DNA from: Bryobacterales bacterium
GTDB taxonomy: Bacteria > Acidobacteriota > Terriglobia > Bryobacterales > Bryobacteraceae
Direction: 5' to 3'
NCBI GenBank assembly: GCA_020846745.1
Contig: JADLDI010000032.1
Coordinates: 248,001-312,000 of the forward strand
Length of the DNA stretch: 64,000 nucleotides
Program-made: the position numbers and the translations under genes
In this document: positions 52,615-60,783 of the stretch, one piece after another
Layout of the letters: each line of letters begins with the position of its first letter
Position numbering within the stretch: the first letter of the stretch is position 1
Notes under the pieces: model-generated
What the model was told of the DNA's origin: nothing
The model's input: only the letters and a program-made list of their open reading frames with translations
Databases searched by the model: none

Positions 52615-54003
52615 ATGAGCAACATAGCCCGCCGTTGGTTTCTGCAGCAGTGTGGCGTGGGACTGGGCGCCGCCGCCTTCCATCACTTGATGGGCGCGAC
52701 AACGGCCCCTACCGATCCGCTCGCCCCCAAGAAGCCGCAATTTGAACCCAAGGCCAAGAACGTCATCTTCCTGTTCATGGCCGGAGCGCCCAGCCATCTC
52801 GAACTGTTCGACTACAAGCCCCAGCTTGCCAAGTTCGACGGTACGCTGCCGCCCGCCGACCTGCTGAAGGGCTACCGGGCCGCGTTCATCAACCCCAACT
52901 CGAAGTTGATGGGGCCAAAGTACAAGTTCCGGAAGGTGGGCTCGAACGGAGTCGACTTGGGCGAACTGCTGCCTCACTTGGGCGAGGTCGTCGACGACAT
53001 CGCGATTGTCAAGTCGATGGTTACCGATGCGTTTAACCATGCGCCGGGACAGCTGATGATGAATACTGGCGCCCAGATCTTCGGCCGGCCGTCCTTCGGG
53101 GCGTGGGTCACCTACGGGCTCGGTTCCGAATCGAAAGACCTGCCCGCCTTTGTCGTGTTCTCCACCGGCAAGAAGGGGCCCTCCGGCGGCAACTCCTGCT
53201 GGGGTTCCGGCTTTCTGCCCACGGTCTACCAGGGTGTTCAATTTCGGGCGACCGGCGACCCGGTCCTTTACTTATCGAACCCCGAAGGCGTCGACGGTCA
53301 ACTTCAGCGCGAGTCGCTCGACTCGATCCAACGGCTCAACCGTATGCGCCTCGACGTAGTTGGCGATCCGGAAATCGCCACCCGCATCAACTCCTTTGAG
53401 ATGGCGTTCCGCATGCAGTCCTCGGCCCCAGAGTTAATGGACCTTTCGAAGGAACCGAAGTCGGTGCTCGACCTGTATGGCGCCGATCCGGCCAAGCCCT
53501 CGTTCGCCAACACGTGCCTATTGGCGCGCCGGCTGGTGCAACGCGGCGTCCGCTTCGTCCAGATCTATCACGAGGCTTGGGATCAGCACGGCAATCTCGT
53601 CAAGGATCTCAAGAAGAACACCGAAGACACCGACCGCGCTTGCGCGGCCCTGGTCAAGGACCTTAAACAGCAGGGGATGCTCAAAGACACCCTGGTTATT
53701 TGGGGCGGTGAATTTGGCCGTACTCCAATGGTGCAGGGCGGCAGCGACGACGGCCGCGACCATCATCCGAACGCTTTTACCATGTGGCTGGCCGGCGGCG
53801 GCGCCAAGCCCGGTTTGGTGTTAGGTGAAACGGATGAACTCGGTTTCAACGTAACCAAGGATAAGGTCCACGTGCATGACCTTCACGCGACTCTCCTCCA
53901 CCTGCTCGGCTTCGAGCACACCAGACTCACGTATCGTTTCCAAGGCCGCGATTACCGTCTCACAGACGTTCACGGCAACCTGGTTCCAGCACTGTTGGCC
54001 TAG
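52615..54003 (+). CDS. DUF1501 secreted protein (second copy in window)
   Basis: A 462-residue protein with a leader beginning [21 protein letters not shown], twin-arginine type. Conserved blocks are [21 protein letters not shown], the [14 protein letters not shown] region, [17 protein letters not shown] and [16 protein letters not shown]...[17 protein letters not shown]. It lies 5 nt after its DUF1549 partner. Compared with the copy at 18832-20226, it is the form usually linked with PSCyt1-containing partners. Its TAG shares the CTAG tetranucleotide with the stop of the convergent hypothetical gene. Confidence 0.92.
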   Translation: MSNIARRWFLQQCGVGLGAAAFHHLMGATTAPTDPLAPKKPQFEPKAKNVIFLFMAGAPSHLELFDYKPQLAKFDGTLPPADLLKGYRAAFINPNSKLMGPKYKFRKVGSNGVDLGELLPHLGEVVDDIAIVKSMVTDAFNHAPGQLMMNTGAQIFGRPSFGAWVTYGLGSESKDLPAFVVFSTGKKGPSGGNSCWGSGFLPTVYQGVQFRATGDPVLYLSNPEGVDGQLQRESLDSIQRLNRMRLDVVGDPEIATRINSFEMAFRMQSSAPELMDLSKEPKSVLDLYGADPAKPSFANTCLLARRLVQRGVRFVQIYHEAWDQHGNLVKDLKKNTEDTDRACAALVKDLKQQGMLKDTLVIWGGEFGRTPMVQGGSDDGRDHHPNAFTMWLAGGGAKPGLVLGETDELGFNVTKDKVHVHDLHATLLHLLGFEHTRLTYRFQGRDYRLTDVHGNLVPALLA

Positions 54004-54485
54004 TGCTTGATCGACGACTCCAGCAGCCGGCCAAAACTGCTCTCAACGGCTGGCGCATCCGTGCCTTTGCCCGCAAAAATGGATGCCGCCTTCAGCAGCT
54101 TCGGCAAATCGGAGCCCTCTTCTACGGTTAGCTCGTGCTCCACCCAATTCGAGAGGGGTATGTTACGGAAGTAGAGCCGTTCCTGAAGCACCATCGACTT
54201 GCGGTTCAAAAACAGCGACTTGCTCTGACGCATGTAGTGCCGCTCTTCCACTCTGATGTCGCTGAGGAAACTGTCGAAAGCCTTGCGCTTTGTCTCTTCT
54301 TCGGTGGCTCTTAGCTTGGTTTCGAGCTGCGATTCGTTGTGGTGAATCTTCGCTCGGGCCTCGATCAATTCTTCCCTTTGCCTCGCAAGCTCCACATCCA
54401 TCCGTGATTGCATGATGTAAAACGCCAGCAAGGCAGACCCGGCAGCGGTAAACAGCGGTAGAAGAAGCCAGACAATTGCGTCCAT
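54000..54485 (-). CDS. Membrane-anchored coiled-coil protein, unknown
   Basis: I do not recognise this 161-residue protein. Start ATG 54485 has AGGA upstream, 11 nt after the trmJ stop. One N-terminal membrane helix ([20 protein letters not shown], about 5-24) is followed by a heptad-like charged coiled coil (about 30-75; [30 protein letters not shown]). The rest is a small soluble domain with a [21 protein letters not shown]-like segment and no Cys. Its operon partners are speA and trmJ. The topology suggests an inner-membrane protein facing the cytoplasm. Confidence 0.75.
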   Translation of the reverse strand: MDAIVWLLLPLFTAAGSALLAFYIMQSRMDVELARQREELIEARAKIHHNESQLETKLRATEEETKRKAFDSFLSDIRVEERHYMRQSKSLFLNRKSMVLQERLYFRNIPLSNWVEHELTVEEGSDLPKLLKAASIFAGKGTDAPAVESSFGRLLESSIKH

Positions 54486-54496
54486 ACTCGTCCTGC

Positions 54497-55237
54497 TCAA
54501 ATATCGTCAGGATGTGTGGAGGACTTTAGAGTGTTTAGGCGCCATCGGATCTGCCTCAGCATGCCGAGCCAGATCCGCGCATCTTCCGTATTGAATTCCA
54601 ACCGCTGCAGCAGCCGCCGAACCTTCCTCACGCTTGATTCATCAACCGGAGGTTTCAGGTACCCGGCGTCACGCAGGATCTCCAGCGTGATTTCCTCGAT
54701 GCGTTGCACATCCGCGGCAACGGCCCCAACTTTTGGTTTGGGACTTTCCTGCGCCGCCTCATCCCGTCGAACGAGTTCATACAAACACACCGCCACGGCC
54801 TGACCCAGGTTCATCGACTCATGCTCTTCGCGAGTCGGAATCCGCATCAGCCAGCGGCAATGCGACAGGTCATCATTCGACAGGCCGTATTTCTCCGAAC
54901 CGAAGAGGATCGCGGTTGACTGTCCGTCTGCCAATTGCTCGCGAATGAGGCGACCACCGTATTCCAGCCGTCTTACGGAATGTTGCAATTCGCGGTGCCC
55001 CAGGGAAGCAGTACCGACAATCTCGGAGCAATCGGCTATCGCCTCCGCAACAGTCGCGAACACGCGCGTATCCCGCAGCACCTGCGCGGCCCCAACTGCG
55101 GACCGCGCTTCCTGCCAGGCAACATCATACGGCCGCACCAGGCGCAAATCGAGAAACCCAAAATTACTCATGGCCCGCGCGGCCGCACCGATATTCAGCG
55201 GATTGCGCGGCGAAACAAGGACAACGGCGAGGCTCAC
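54497..55237 (-). CDS. trmJ: TrmJ-like tRNA/rRNA 2'-O-methyltransferase (SPOUT)
   Basis: A 246-residue SPOUT methyltransferase. Knot-region motifs are visible: VLVSPRNPLNIGAAARAMSNFG at the N-terminus, AILFGSEKYGLSNDDLSHCRWLMRIPT and the SAM-binding MNLGQAVAVCLYEL. Likely methylates position 32 of tRNA. The start is GTG 55237, overlapping the speA TGA by four bases (GTGA), so it is translationally coupled. The C-terminal 70 residues form a helical tail typical of TrmJ dimers. Confidence 0.9.
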   Translation of the reverse strand: MSLAVVLVSPRNPLNIGAAARAMSNFGFLDLRLVRPYDVAWQEARSAVGAAQVLRDTRVFATVAEAIADCSEIVGTASLGHRELQHSVRRLEYGGRLIREQLADGQSTAILFGSEKYGLSNDDLSHCRWLMRIPTREEHESMNLGQAVAVCLYELVRRDEAAQESPKPKVGAVAADVQRIEEITLEILRDAGYLKPPVDESSVRKVRRLLQRLEFNTEDARIWLGMLRQIRWRLNTLKSSTHPDDI

Positions 55238-57198
55238 CTTACATGAGCTTCTTCAAGATAGGTGTAGCCGTACAGACCGTCTTCATAGAACCGGAGCAGC
55301 CGCCCCGACTCTTCATATCCGATCTTGCCTTCACGCACCGCGCGCTCCACATCGCGGCGGAACTGGTCGAGCAGCGTCCGGGCGTGAAACTGCACATAAT
55401 CCAGCACTTCGGCGACGGTATCGCCGCGGATCACGGTGTCGAGTTCGATTTCACCGGCCTCATTCAAAGACACGTGCACGGCATTCGTATCACCGAACAA
55501 ATTGTGCAGGTCGCCCAGGATTTCCTGATAGGCCCCCACCAGAAACGAGCCGATATAATACTTCTCTCCCAGGAATTGGTGCAGGGGTAAGGTCTTCTTC
55601 ACGTCGCGCCGGTCAATGAACTGATCCACCTTCCCGTCCGAATCGCACGAGATGTCCCCAAGCACCGCGTGGCGCGCCGGAGACTCGTTCAAGCGGTGAA
55701 TCGGCATGATCGGGAATAACTGCTTGATCGCCCACGAGTCGGGCATACTCTGGAACAGCGAGAAATTGCAGAAATAGGTGTCCGACAGCAGCGCGTCCAG
55801 ATTCTCGAGTTCTTCCGGCCGCTCATCCAGATCCTTCATCAAACGCTGAATGCGCCGCGAAATTGCCCAGAACAGGTTCTCAGCGATCGACCGTTGATCG
55901 AGCGGCAAGTACCCCAGCGAAAACAGGTTCAATGCCGAATCGAGCGCCTGCTGCGCATCGTGATAGCTTTCGAGCAAGTTCTTTGTCGACAGTCCCTTGT
56001 ATGTCTCGAGCATGTCGACCAGCGGCTGCTCGGCATCTTCCGGAAGCTCCGGCGGCGGGGGTTCGGTGTCGCCGATTCCGCTCACACCCAAGACGTTGAA
56101 TACCAGTACCGAATGGTAGGCGGCCACGGCGCGGCCGCTCTCGGAAACAATGTTGGGATGGGGAATATTACATTCGTCGCAGACTGATTGGATGTGGTAA
56201 ATGACGTCGTTGGCGTATTCTTGCAGCGTGTAGTTGACAGATGATTCGAAGTCCGTCTGCGACCCGTCGTAATCGATGCCCAACCCGCCGCCGACGTCGA
56301 GATATTGCAGTCCCACTGCGCCCAAGCGCCGCATCTCCGCGTAGATACGTGCCGCTTCGGTCACAGCGCCTTTCACCTGACGGATGTTCGTGATCTGGCT
56401 GCCCAGGTGGAAGTGGACCAGTTCCAGGGTGTCTTCCATCCCGAGCGACTTCAACTGCTCAAGGGCGCGTAACGCCTCAGACACCGTGAGCCCGAACTTC
56501 GACCGATACCCGCCCGAAGACTTCCACCGGCCCGACCCGCGGCTCGCCAGCTTCATGCGAATGCCAATGGATGGCCGTACACCGACGCGCTCGCAATGTT
56601 TGAGGATCAGATCCAGTTCCGTATACTTTTCGACTACAGGAATGATTTGCCGGCCGATCTTCTTCGCGAGCATCACCATCTCGATGTACTCGTCGTCCTT
56701 GAAGCCGTTGCAGATGATCGGCGTCTCGTTGTCCGCCACGGCCAGAACAGCCAGCAGTTCCGGTTTCGACCCGGCCTCCAACCCGAATTGGAACGGCCGC
56801 CCGTAACGGACGATTTCTTCCACAACTTGCCGCTGCTGGTTCACCTTAATCGGGTACACCAGCGAGTAGTTGCCCTGATAGTTGTGTTCGCGAATCGAGT
56901 CCTGAAACGCCTGGTGCATCTCGCCTAACCGGTGCTTCAGGATTTCGCCAAACCGGATCAAAATAGGCGGGTTAATGCCGCGCAGAACCAGCGTGTCCAC
57001 TAGATCTTTTAAATCAATACCGCGTGCCGCGTCCTTCGAGGGATGCACCCAAACGTGGCCGTTCGAACCGATCGAAAAGTACCCCTTGCCCCATCTCTCG
57101 ATGTCGTATGCCTCTGCCGCGTCGGAAACCGTCCAACGCTCAGCAGGCTCCCACGTGGACGGCGTCTCGGCAATCCTTGGTGTCAATGTAGGTTCCAT
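55234..57198 (-). CDS. speA: Biosynthetic arginine decarboxylase
   Basis: A 654-residue PLP enzyme making agmatine from arginine. The start ATG 57198 has GGGGAG 6 nt upstream; GTG 57216 is an alternative. The PLP-lysine lies in YSLVYPIKVNQQRQVVEEI (about residues 90-108). Further blocks are GLEAGSKPELLAVLA, VHFHLGSQITNI, YLDVGGGLGIDYDGS and the substrate-side SQLL-like DSWAIKQLFPIMPIHRLNE. It is the first gene of a speA-trmJ-hypothetical unit and divergent from the cysteine operon. Polyamine supply is its role. Confidence 0.96.
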   Translation of the reverse strand: MEPTLTPRIAETPSTWEPAERWTVSDAAEAYDIERWGKGYFSIGSNGHVWVHPSKDAARGIDLKDLVDTLVLRGINPPILIRFGEILKHRLGEMHQAFQDSIREHNYQGNYSLVYPIKVNQQRQVVEEIVRYGRPFQFGLEAGSKPELLAVLAVADNETPIICNGFKDDEYIEMVMLAKKIGRQIIPVVEKYTELDLILKHCERVGVRPSIGIRMKLASRGSGRWKSSGGYRSKFGLTVSEALRALEQLKSLGMEDTLELVHFHLGSQITNIRQVKGAVTEAARIYAEMRRLGAVGLQYLDVGGGLGIDYDGSQTDFESSVNYTLQEYANDVIYHIQSVCDECNIPHPNIVSESGRAVAAYHSVLVFNVLGVSGIGDTEPPPPELPEDAEQPLVDMLETYKGLSTKNLLESYHDAQQALDSALNLFSLGYLPLDQRSIAENLFWAISRRIQRLMKDLDERPEELENLDALLSDTYFCNFSLFQSMPDSWAIKQLFPIMPIHRLNESPARHAVLGDISCDSDGKVDQFIDRRDVKKTLPLHQFLGEKYYIGSFLVGAYQEILGDLHNLFGDTNAVHVSLNEAGEIELDTVIRGDTVAEVLDYVQFHARTLLDQFRRDVERAVREGKIGYEESGRLLRFYEDGLYGYTYLEEAHVR

Positions 57199-57324
57199 CC
57201 TCCTCTCCCCAACCACTGCTCAAAAGATCAGTGTCCTTCTTATTCAAAGATGGGGCAAGTTAAAATCCTGTTGCCGGTCATGCCGAAATCCCCCATTCCC
57301 CTACAGAGATTGGGAGATTCCCGG

Positions 57325-57333
57325 TGCTACAAT
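57325..57333 (+). promoter_or_regulatory. Extended -10 promoter of the cysM operon
   Basis: TG-C-TACAAT is an extended -10 element (TGn plus a 5/6 hexamer). The predicted start is about 57340, giving a 25-45 nt leader to either candidate start of cysM. Confidence 0.45.
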
Positions 57334-57363
57334 GAATCCAATTGTTTCCCCGCTTCATCGACC

Positions 57364-58335
57364 ATGGGTGGGGCGAAATTTGTGATGGCGTTGGCCGCTC
57401 CCAGACTATATCCGCACGGCGATACTTCTGTGCTCGCGCACATTGGTAATACCCCTTTGCTCAAACTGTCGAAGCTCACGGCGGACCTTCCGGGTGTGAA
57501 TATCTACGGCAAGGCCGAGTATCTCAATCCCGGCGGCTCCGTGAAGGACCGGCCGGCATTAAACATGATCCTCGACGGGGAGCGGACCGGTAAGCTGAAC
57601 CGCGAGCGAGTTCTGCTAGACGCCACCAGCGGCAACACGGGCATTGCTTATGCCATGATCGGCGCCGCGAAGGGCTATCGGATTAAGCTGTGCCTGCCAC
57701 TCAACGCTTCGCCGGAGCGCAAACGAATCCTCAGGGCTTATGGGGCTGAACTGGTTCTTACCGACCCGACCCAGGGCTCCGACGGCGCTATCCGTAAGTG
57801 CCACGAAATTTACGAGGCCGACCCAGACCGCTATTTCTACCCAGACCAGTACAGCAATCCCTGTAACTGGAAAGCGCATTTCGAAACGACGGGACCCGAA
57901 ATAATCGCGCAAACCAGCGGAGCTATCACTCATTTCATCGCCGGCATGGGTACCTCGGGTACCTTCATGGGAGTATCCCGCCGCCTGCACCGCGATGTGC
58001 CTGGTGCGAAGTGCTACTCCATGCAGCCTTCAACCGGCTTTCACGGATTGGAAGGGTTGAAGCACATGCCGACGGCAATCGTACCGTCGATCTACGATCC
58101 GGAACTGGCCGATGGAAACATCTGGATCGACACGGAAGACGCCTATAAAATGGTTCGGCGGTGCGCTCGTGAGGAAGGAATCCTGATTGGGATTTCCGCC
58201 GGAGCGAATATCGTAGCCGCTCGCAAGGTTGGCAAGCGATTGGTCGAACAGGGCGAGCACGGTGTGATTGTGACTGTGCTTTGCGACGGCGCCGACAAAT
58301 ACCTCAGCGAAGAGTTTTGGAATGATCCGGATTGA
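57364..58335 (+). CDS. cysM: Cysteine synthase of the CysM/CysK family
   Basis: A PLP-dependent synthase of 323 aa from ATG 57364; ATG 57385 is an equally plausible start (316 aa), and neither has a good ribosome site. Blocks: IGNTPLLKL, KAEYLNPGGSVKDRPAL with the Schiff-base Lys, ATSGNTGIAYAM (sulfide or sulfur-donor loop), ITHFIAGMGTSGTFMG and IGISAGAN. It is followed by JAMM peptidase, ubiquitin-like carrier and MoeB-rhodanese genes, as in the mycobacterial CysM-CysO-Mec system, in which O-phosphoserine and carrier thiocarboxylate make cysteine. Substrate preference is inferred from this context. Confidence 0.92.
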   Translation: MGGAKFVMALAAPRLYPHGDTSVLAHIGNTPLLKLSKLTADLPGVNIYGKAEYLNPGGSVKDRPALNMILDGERTGKLNRERVLLDATSGNTGIAYAMIGAAKGYRIKLCLPLNASPERKRILRAYGAELVLTDPTQGSDGAIRKCHEIYEADPDRYFYPDQYSNPCNWKAHFETTGPEIIAQTSGAITHFIAGMGTSGTFMGVSRRLHRDVPGAKCYSMQPSTGFHGLEGLKHMPTAIVPSIYDPELADGNIWIDTEDAYKMVRRCAREEGILIGISAGANIVAARKVGKRLVEQGEHGVIVTVLCDGADKYLSEEFWNDPD

Positions 58336-58741
58336 ACCTGACGCCTGGACGGTGATGGTCGACCACGCACGTACGGCCTTCCCCAAGGAGTGTTGCGGGG
58401 TAATGCTTGGCAGTGAGGACGCTGACGGGACGCGCGCCGTCTCCGTGGCGATTCCGTGCCGGAACGCTTACGAAGGCGACCAGAAAGACCGCTTCCTCAT
58501 TGACCCGAAAGATCAGTTGGGCGCGGACCGCAAAGCTCGTGAGATGGGTTTAACGGTTCTGGGCTTTTTCCACTCCCACCCCAACGAAGCGTCGTACTTC
58601 TCGGCTACCGATCTGAAGAATTCCTGGCCGTGGTATTCGAACGTCGTTCTCTCGATTCGAGACGGCAAGTTCAGTGAAGCCAAGAGCTTCATCGCAAACG
58701 ACACGCAGACTGTGGCCGACCCTGAACCCCTTTCCTTTTGA
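58322..58741 (+). CDS. M67-family JAMM metallopeptidase (Mec-like)
   Basis: A 139-residue zinc peptidase. The JAMM set is Glu23 (PKECCG), His84-x-His86-Pro in FFHSHPNEASYFSATD, Ser94 and Asp97. Bacterial members trim ubiquitin-like carriers or release cysteine from the CysO-Cys adduct. The start overlaps cysM by 14 nt and it ends 13 nt before the carrier gene. Here it has an obvious job: the carrier ends GGR, so at least one residue must be removed to expose the active diglycine. Confidence 0.93.
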   Translation: MIRIEPDAWTVMVDHARTAFPKECCGVMLGSEDADGTRAVSVAIPCRNAYEGDQKDRFLIDPKDQLGADRKAREMGLTVLGFFHSHPNEASYFSATDLKNSWPWYSNVVLSIRDGKFSEAKSFIANDTQTVADPEPLSF

Positions 58742-58754
58742 GGCATTTATAACG

Positions 58755-59030
58755 ATGGCAAAAGTTTTGATCCCCACCCCTCTACGTCAGTATGTCGACA
58801 AAAAAGACAACGTCCAAATTGGCGGCGCTACCGTCGGCGAAGTCCTGACTTCATTAACGGCGCAGTTCCCGGACCTTCGCAGAAATCTTTATAACGACGA
58901 AGGAAAACTCCGCAGTTTCGTCAACATCTACCTGAATGACGAAGACATCCGCTACATGGGCAAGGACGCGACTGAGGTGAAAGACAACGACACTATCACG
59001 ATCGTGCCCTCCATTGCGGGAGGGAGGTAG
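58755..59030 (+). CDS. cysO: Ubiquitin-like sulfur carrier (MoaD/ThiS/CysO)
   Basis: A 91-residue beta-grasp protein from ATG 58755. Residues DEGKLRSFVNIYLNDEDIRYM match the MoaD/CysO core, and the end is DTITIVPSIAGGR. Active carriers end in GG, which is adenylated and thiocarboxylated by an E1 enzyme; here an extra Arg follows. The neighbours supply what is needed: JAMM peptidase upstream, E1-rhodanese protein 5 nt downstream and cysteine synthase first in the operon. It could also serve molybdopterin or thiamine, but no such genes are present. Confidence 0.9.
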   Translation: MAKVLIPTPLRQYVDKKDNVQIGGATVGEVLTSLTAQFPDLRRNLYNDEGKLRSFVNIYLNDEDIRYMGKDATEVKDNDTITIVPSIAGGR

Positions 59031-59035
59031 CCACC

Positions 59036-60211
59036 ATGTCCGCCGGGACCACGGCACCGCCCGTCACCCTGACCAACGAAGAAGTACTCCGTTATAGCCG
59101 CCACCTGATCATGCCCGAGGTCGGCATGGAAGGCCAAGTCAAGCTCAAAGCTGCGAAGATTATCTGTATCGGCACGGGTGGCCTGGGCGCACCGCTGGCC
59201 ATGTACCTGGCGGCCGCCGGCGTCGGCCGTATCGGCTTGGTGGACTTCGACACGGTCGACGTCACGAACCTGCAACGCCAGATCATTCACGGCACGTCCG
59301 ACATCGGCCGTAAGAAGCTCGATTCGGCAATCGATACGCTGAAAGAGATCAATCCGCACATTCAGCTCGACCGGTTCGAAGTCGCCCTGAATAGCGAGAA
59401 CGCCCTCGACATCCTCAAGGACTACGACATTATCATCGACGGCACGGACAACTTCCCAACCCGGTACCTTGTAAACGATGCCTGCGTCCTGCTCGGCAAG
59501 GTGAATGTCTACGGATCAATTTTCCGGTTTGAAGGGCAAGCGACCGTCTTCGGTTACCCCGGTGGCCCCTGTTACCGCTGCCTGTACCCCGAACCGCCAC
59601 CGCCGGGACTAGTTCCGTCCTGCGCCGAAGGCGGCGTGCTCGGCATTCTGCCCGGCATCATCGGCGTGATCCAGGCAACTGAAGCTGTTAAGCTCATCAT
59701 TGGAAAGGGCGAACCGCTGGTCGGTCGCCTGCTGCTCTACGATGCGCTCGGCATGAAGTTCCGTGAGCTAAAGCTGCGCCGAAACCCCGAGTGCCCCATG
59801 TGCGGCGACCATCGCACGATCCACAAGCTTATCGATTATCATCAGTTTTGCGGGATCCCCCAACAGGCTCCCGCTCCGGAGCCAGGTGTGTCTGAAACCG
59901 AAATCGAAGTAACTGCCCTCAAGACCAAGATCGATCGGGGCGATGAGTTCGTTCTGGTAGACGTTCGTGAACCCCACGAATTTCAGATTGGGCGTATTCC
60001 CGGGTCGCGGCTCATACCGCTGGGTGAATTGCCCAAGAGAATGAACGAGTTGAACGTAGGCGACGAGATCGTGGTCCACTGTAAGAGCGGCATGCGCAGC
60101 GCCAAGGCGCAGACTCTACTACAACAGTCGGGGTTCAAGAATGTGAAGAATCTGAAGGGCGGCATCCTCGCCTGGAGCGACAAAGTCGACCCCTCCGTTC
60201 CTAAGTACTGA
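59036..60211 (+). CDS. moeZ: MoeB/ThiF-type E1 enzyme with rhodanese domain
   Basis: A 391-residue two-domain sulfur-activating protein. The E1 domain (about 10-270) has the nucleotide motif IGTGGLGAPLAMYL, the catalytic-region DGTDNFPTRYLVNDAC and two CxxC zinc pairs (CYRC; CPMC). The C-terminal rhodanese domain (about 290-390) has VLVDVREPHEFQIG and the persulfide Cys in VVHCKSGMRSA. It adenylates the carrier C-terminus and transfers sulfur, as MoeZ does for CysO and MoaD. It lies 5 nt after the carrier gene and is last in the operon. Confidence 0.94.
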   Translation: MSAGTTAPPVTLTNEEVLRYSRHLIMPEVGMEGQVKLKAAKIICIGTGGLGAPLAMYLAAAGVGRIGLVDFDTVDVTNLQRQIIHGTSDIGRKKLDSAIDTLKEINPHIQLDRFEVALNSENALDILKDYDIIIDGTDNFPTRYLVNDACVLLGKVNVYGSIFRFEGQATVFGYPGGPCYRCLYPEPPPPGLVPSCAEGGVLGILPGIIGVIQATEAVKLIIGKGEPLVGRLLLYDALGMKFRELKLRRNPECPMCGDHRTIHKLIDYHQFCGIPQQAPAPEPGVSETEIEVTALKTKIDRGDEFVLVDVREPHEFQIGRIPGSRLIPLGELPKRMNELNVGDEIVVHCKSGMRSAKAQTLLQQSGFKNVKNLKGGILAWSDKVDPSVPKY

Positions 60212-60224
60212 TCACTTCTGCGAA

Positions 60225-60680
60225 TCAATCCGGGCGTCGCGACTTGTCCAACGTACTGCCGCGACGTCCGGCATCGTCATTCACCCCTGCCGTGCCCCCT
60301 TCGTCGGTCTGTGTTTCCCCTGTATCGGCCGCCCAATCGTCCGGCGGAACGTCTCCAATACCCGTCAGTCCCAACGACGGTTCGGTTGCATCGTAAATCG
60401 TAAGGTCATCAATACCACCGGACCCACTTTGGATGGCTTCCTCCTCCAATACGGACGGTCCGGGTGACGGCCCGTCTGCCAGTGCGCCGGCATCGCCGGT
60501 CGGAAATCCGCTGTTCGCGGCTGGGATATTGGCTTTGTTTCCCGATCTGACACCTGAGCCGCCGCGGCTGACAGTCTCTGACGGATTGGCTTCCAGGTCC
60601 CCGGTGTCCGCGCGGTCGCCCCGTTTGACGCCCCCATCGTTCGGGCCGCAATACATCGAATACGGTCGTTCGTCGTACAT
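60225..60680 (-). CDS. Hypothetical disordered Gly/Asp/Ser-rich protein
   Basis: A 151-residue acidic protein beginning MYDERPYSMYCGPNDGGVKRGD, with no recognised fold. Composition is dominated by Gly, Asp, Ser, Thr and Ala, so it is probably disordered. No signal peptide or membrane segment. An upstream TTG at 60704 would add 8 residues; no convincing ribosome site supports either. It lies downstream of the ftsK terminator and convergent with moeZ (13 nt). It could be a non-coding artefact, but codon usage and the ordered start argue for a real gene. Confidence 0.55.
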   Translation of the reverse strand: MYDERPYSMYCGPNDGGVKRGDRADTGDLEANPSETVSRGGSGVRSGNKANIPAANSGFPTGDAGALADGPSPGPSVLEEEAIQSGSGGIDDLTIYDATEPSLGLTGIGDVPPDDWAADTGETQTDEGGTAGVNDDAGRRGSTLDKSRRPD

Positions 60681-60732
60681 GCCCGGATCTAAAGCACGCT
60701 CCAAGCCAATCGGCTAACCCACTCAAAACAAA

Positions 60733-60766
60733 CGCGCCGGACAGGAAGCATAACCTGTCCGGCGCG
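60733..60766 (-). terminator. Strong intrinsic terminator of ftsK
   Basis: Perfect 13-bp arms CGCGCCGGACAGG (60733-60745) and CCTGTCCGGCGCG (60754-60766) with an 8-nt loop. On the minus strand the stem is followed by TTTGTTTT, a T-rich tail, 18 nt after the ftsK stop. This is the clearest terminator in the window. Confidence 0.88.
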
Positions 60767-60783
60767 CGAAGAATTTGCCTGAC

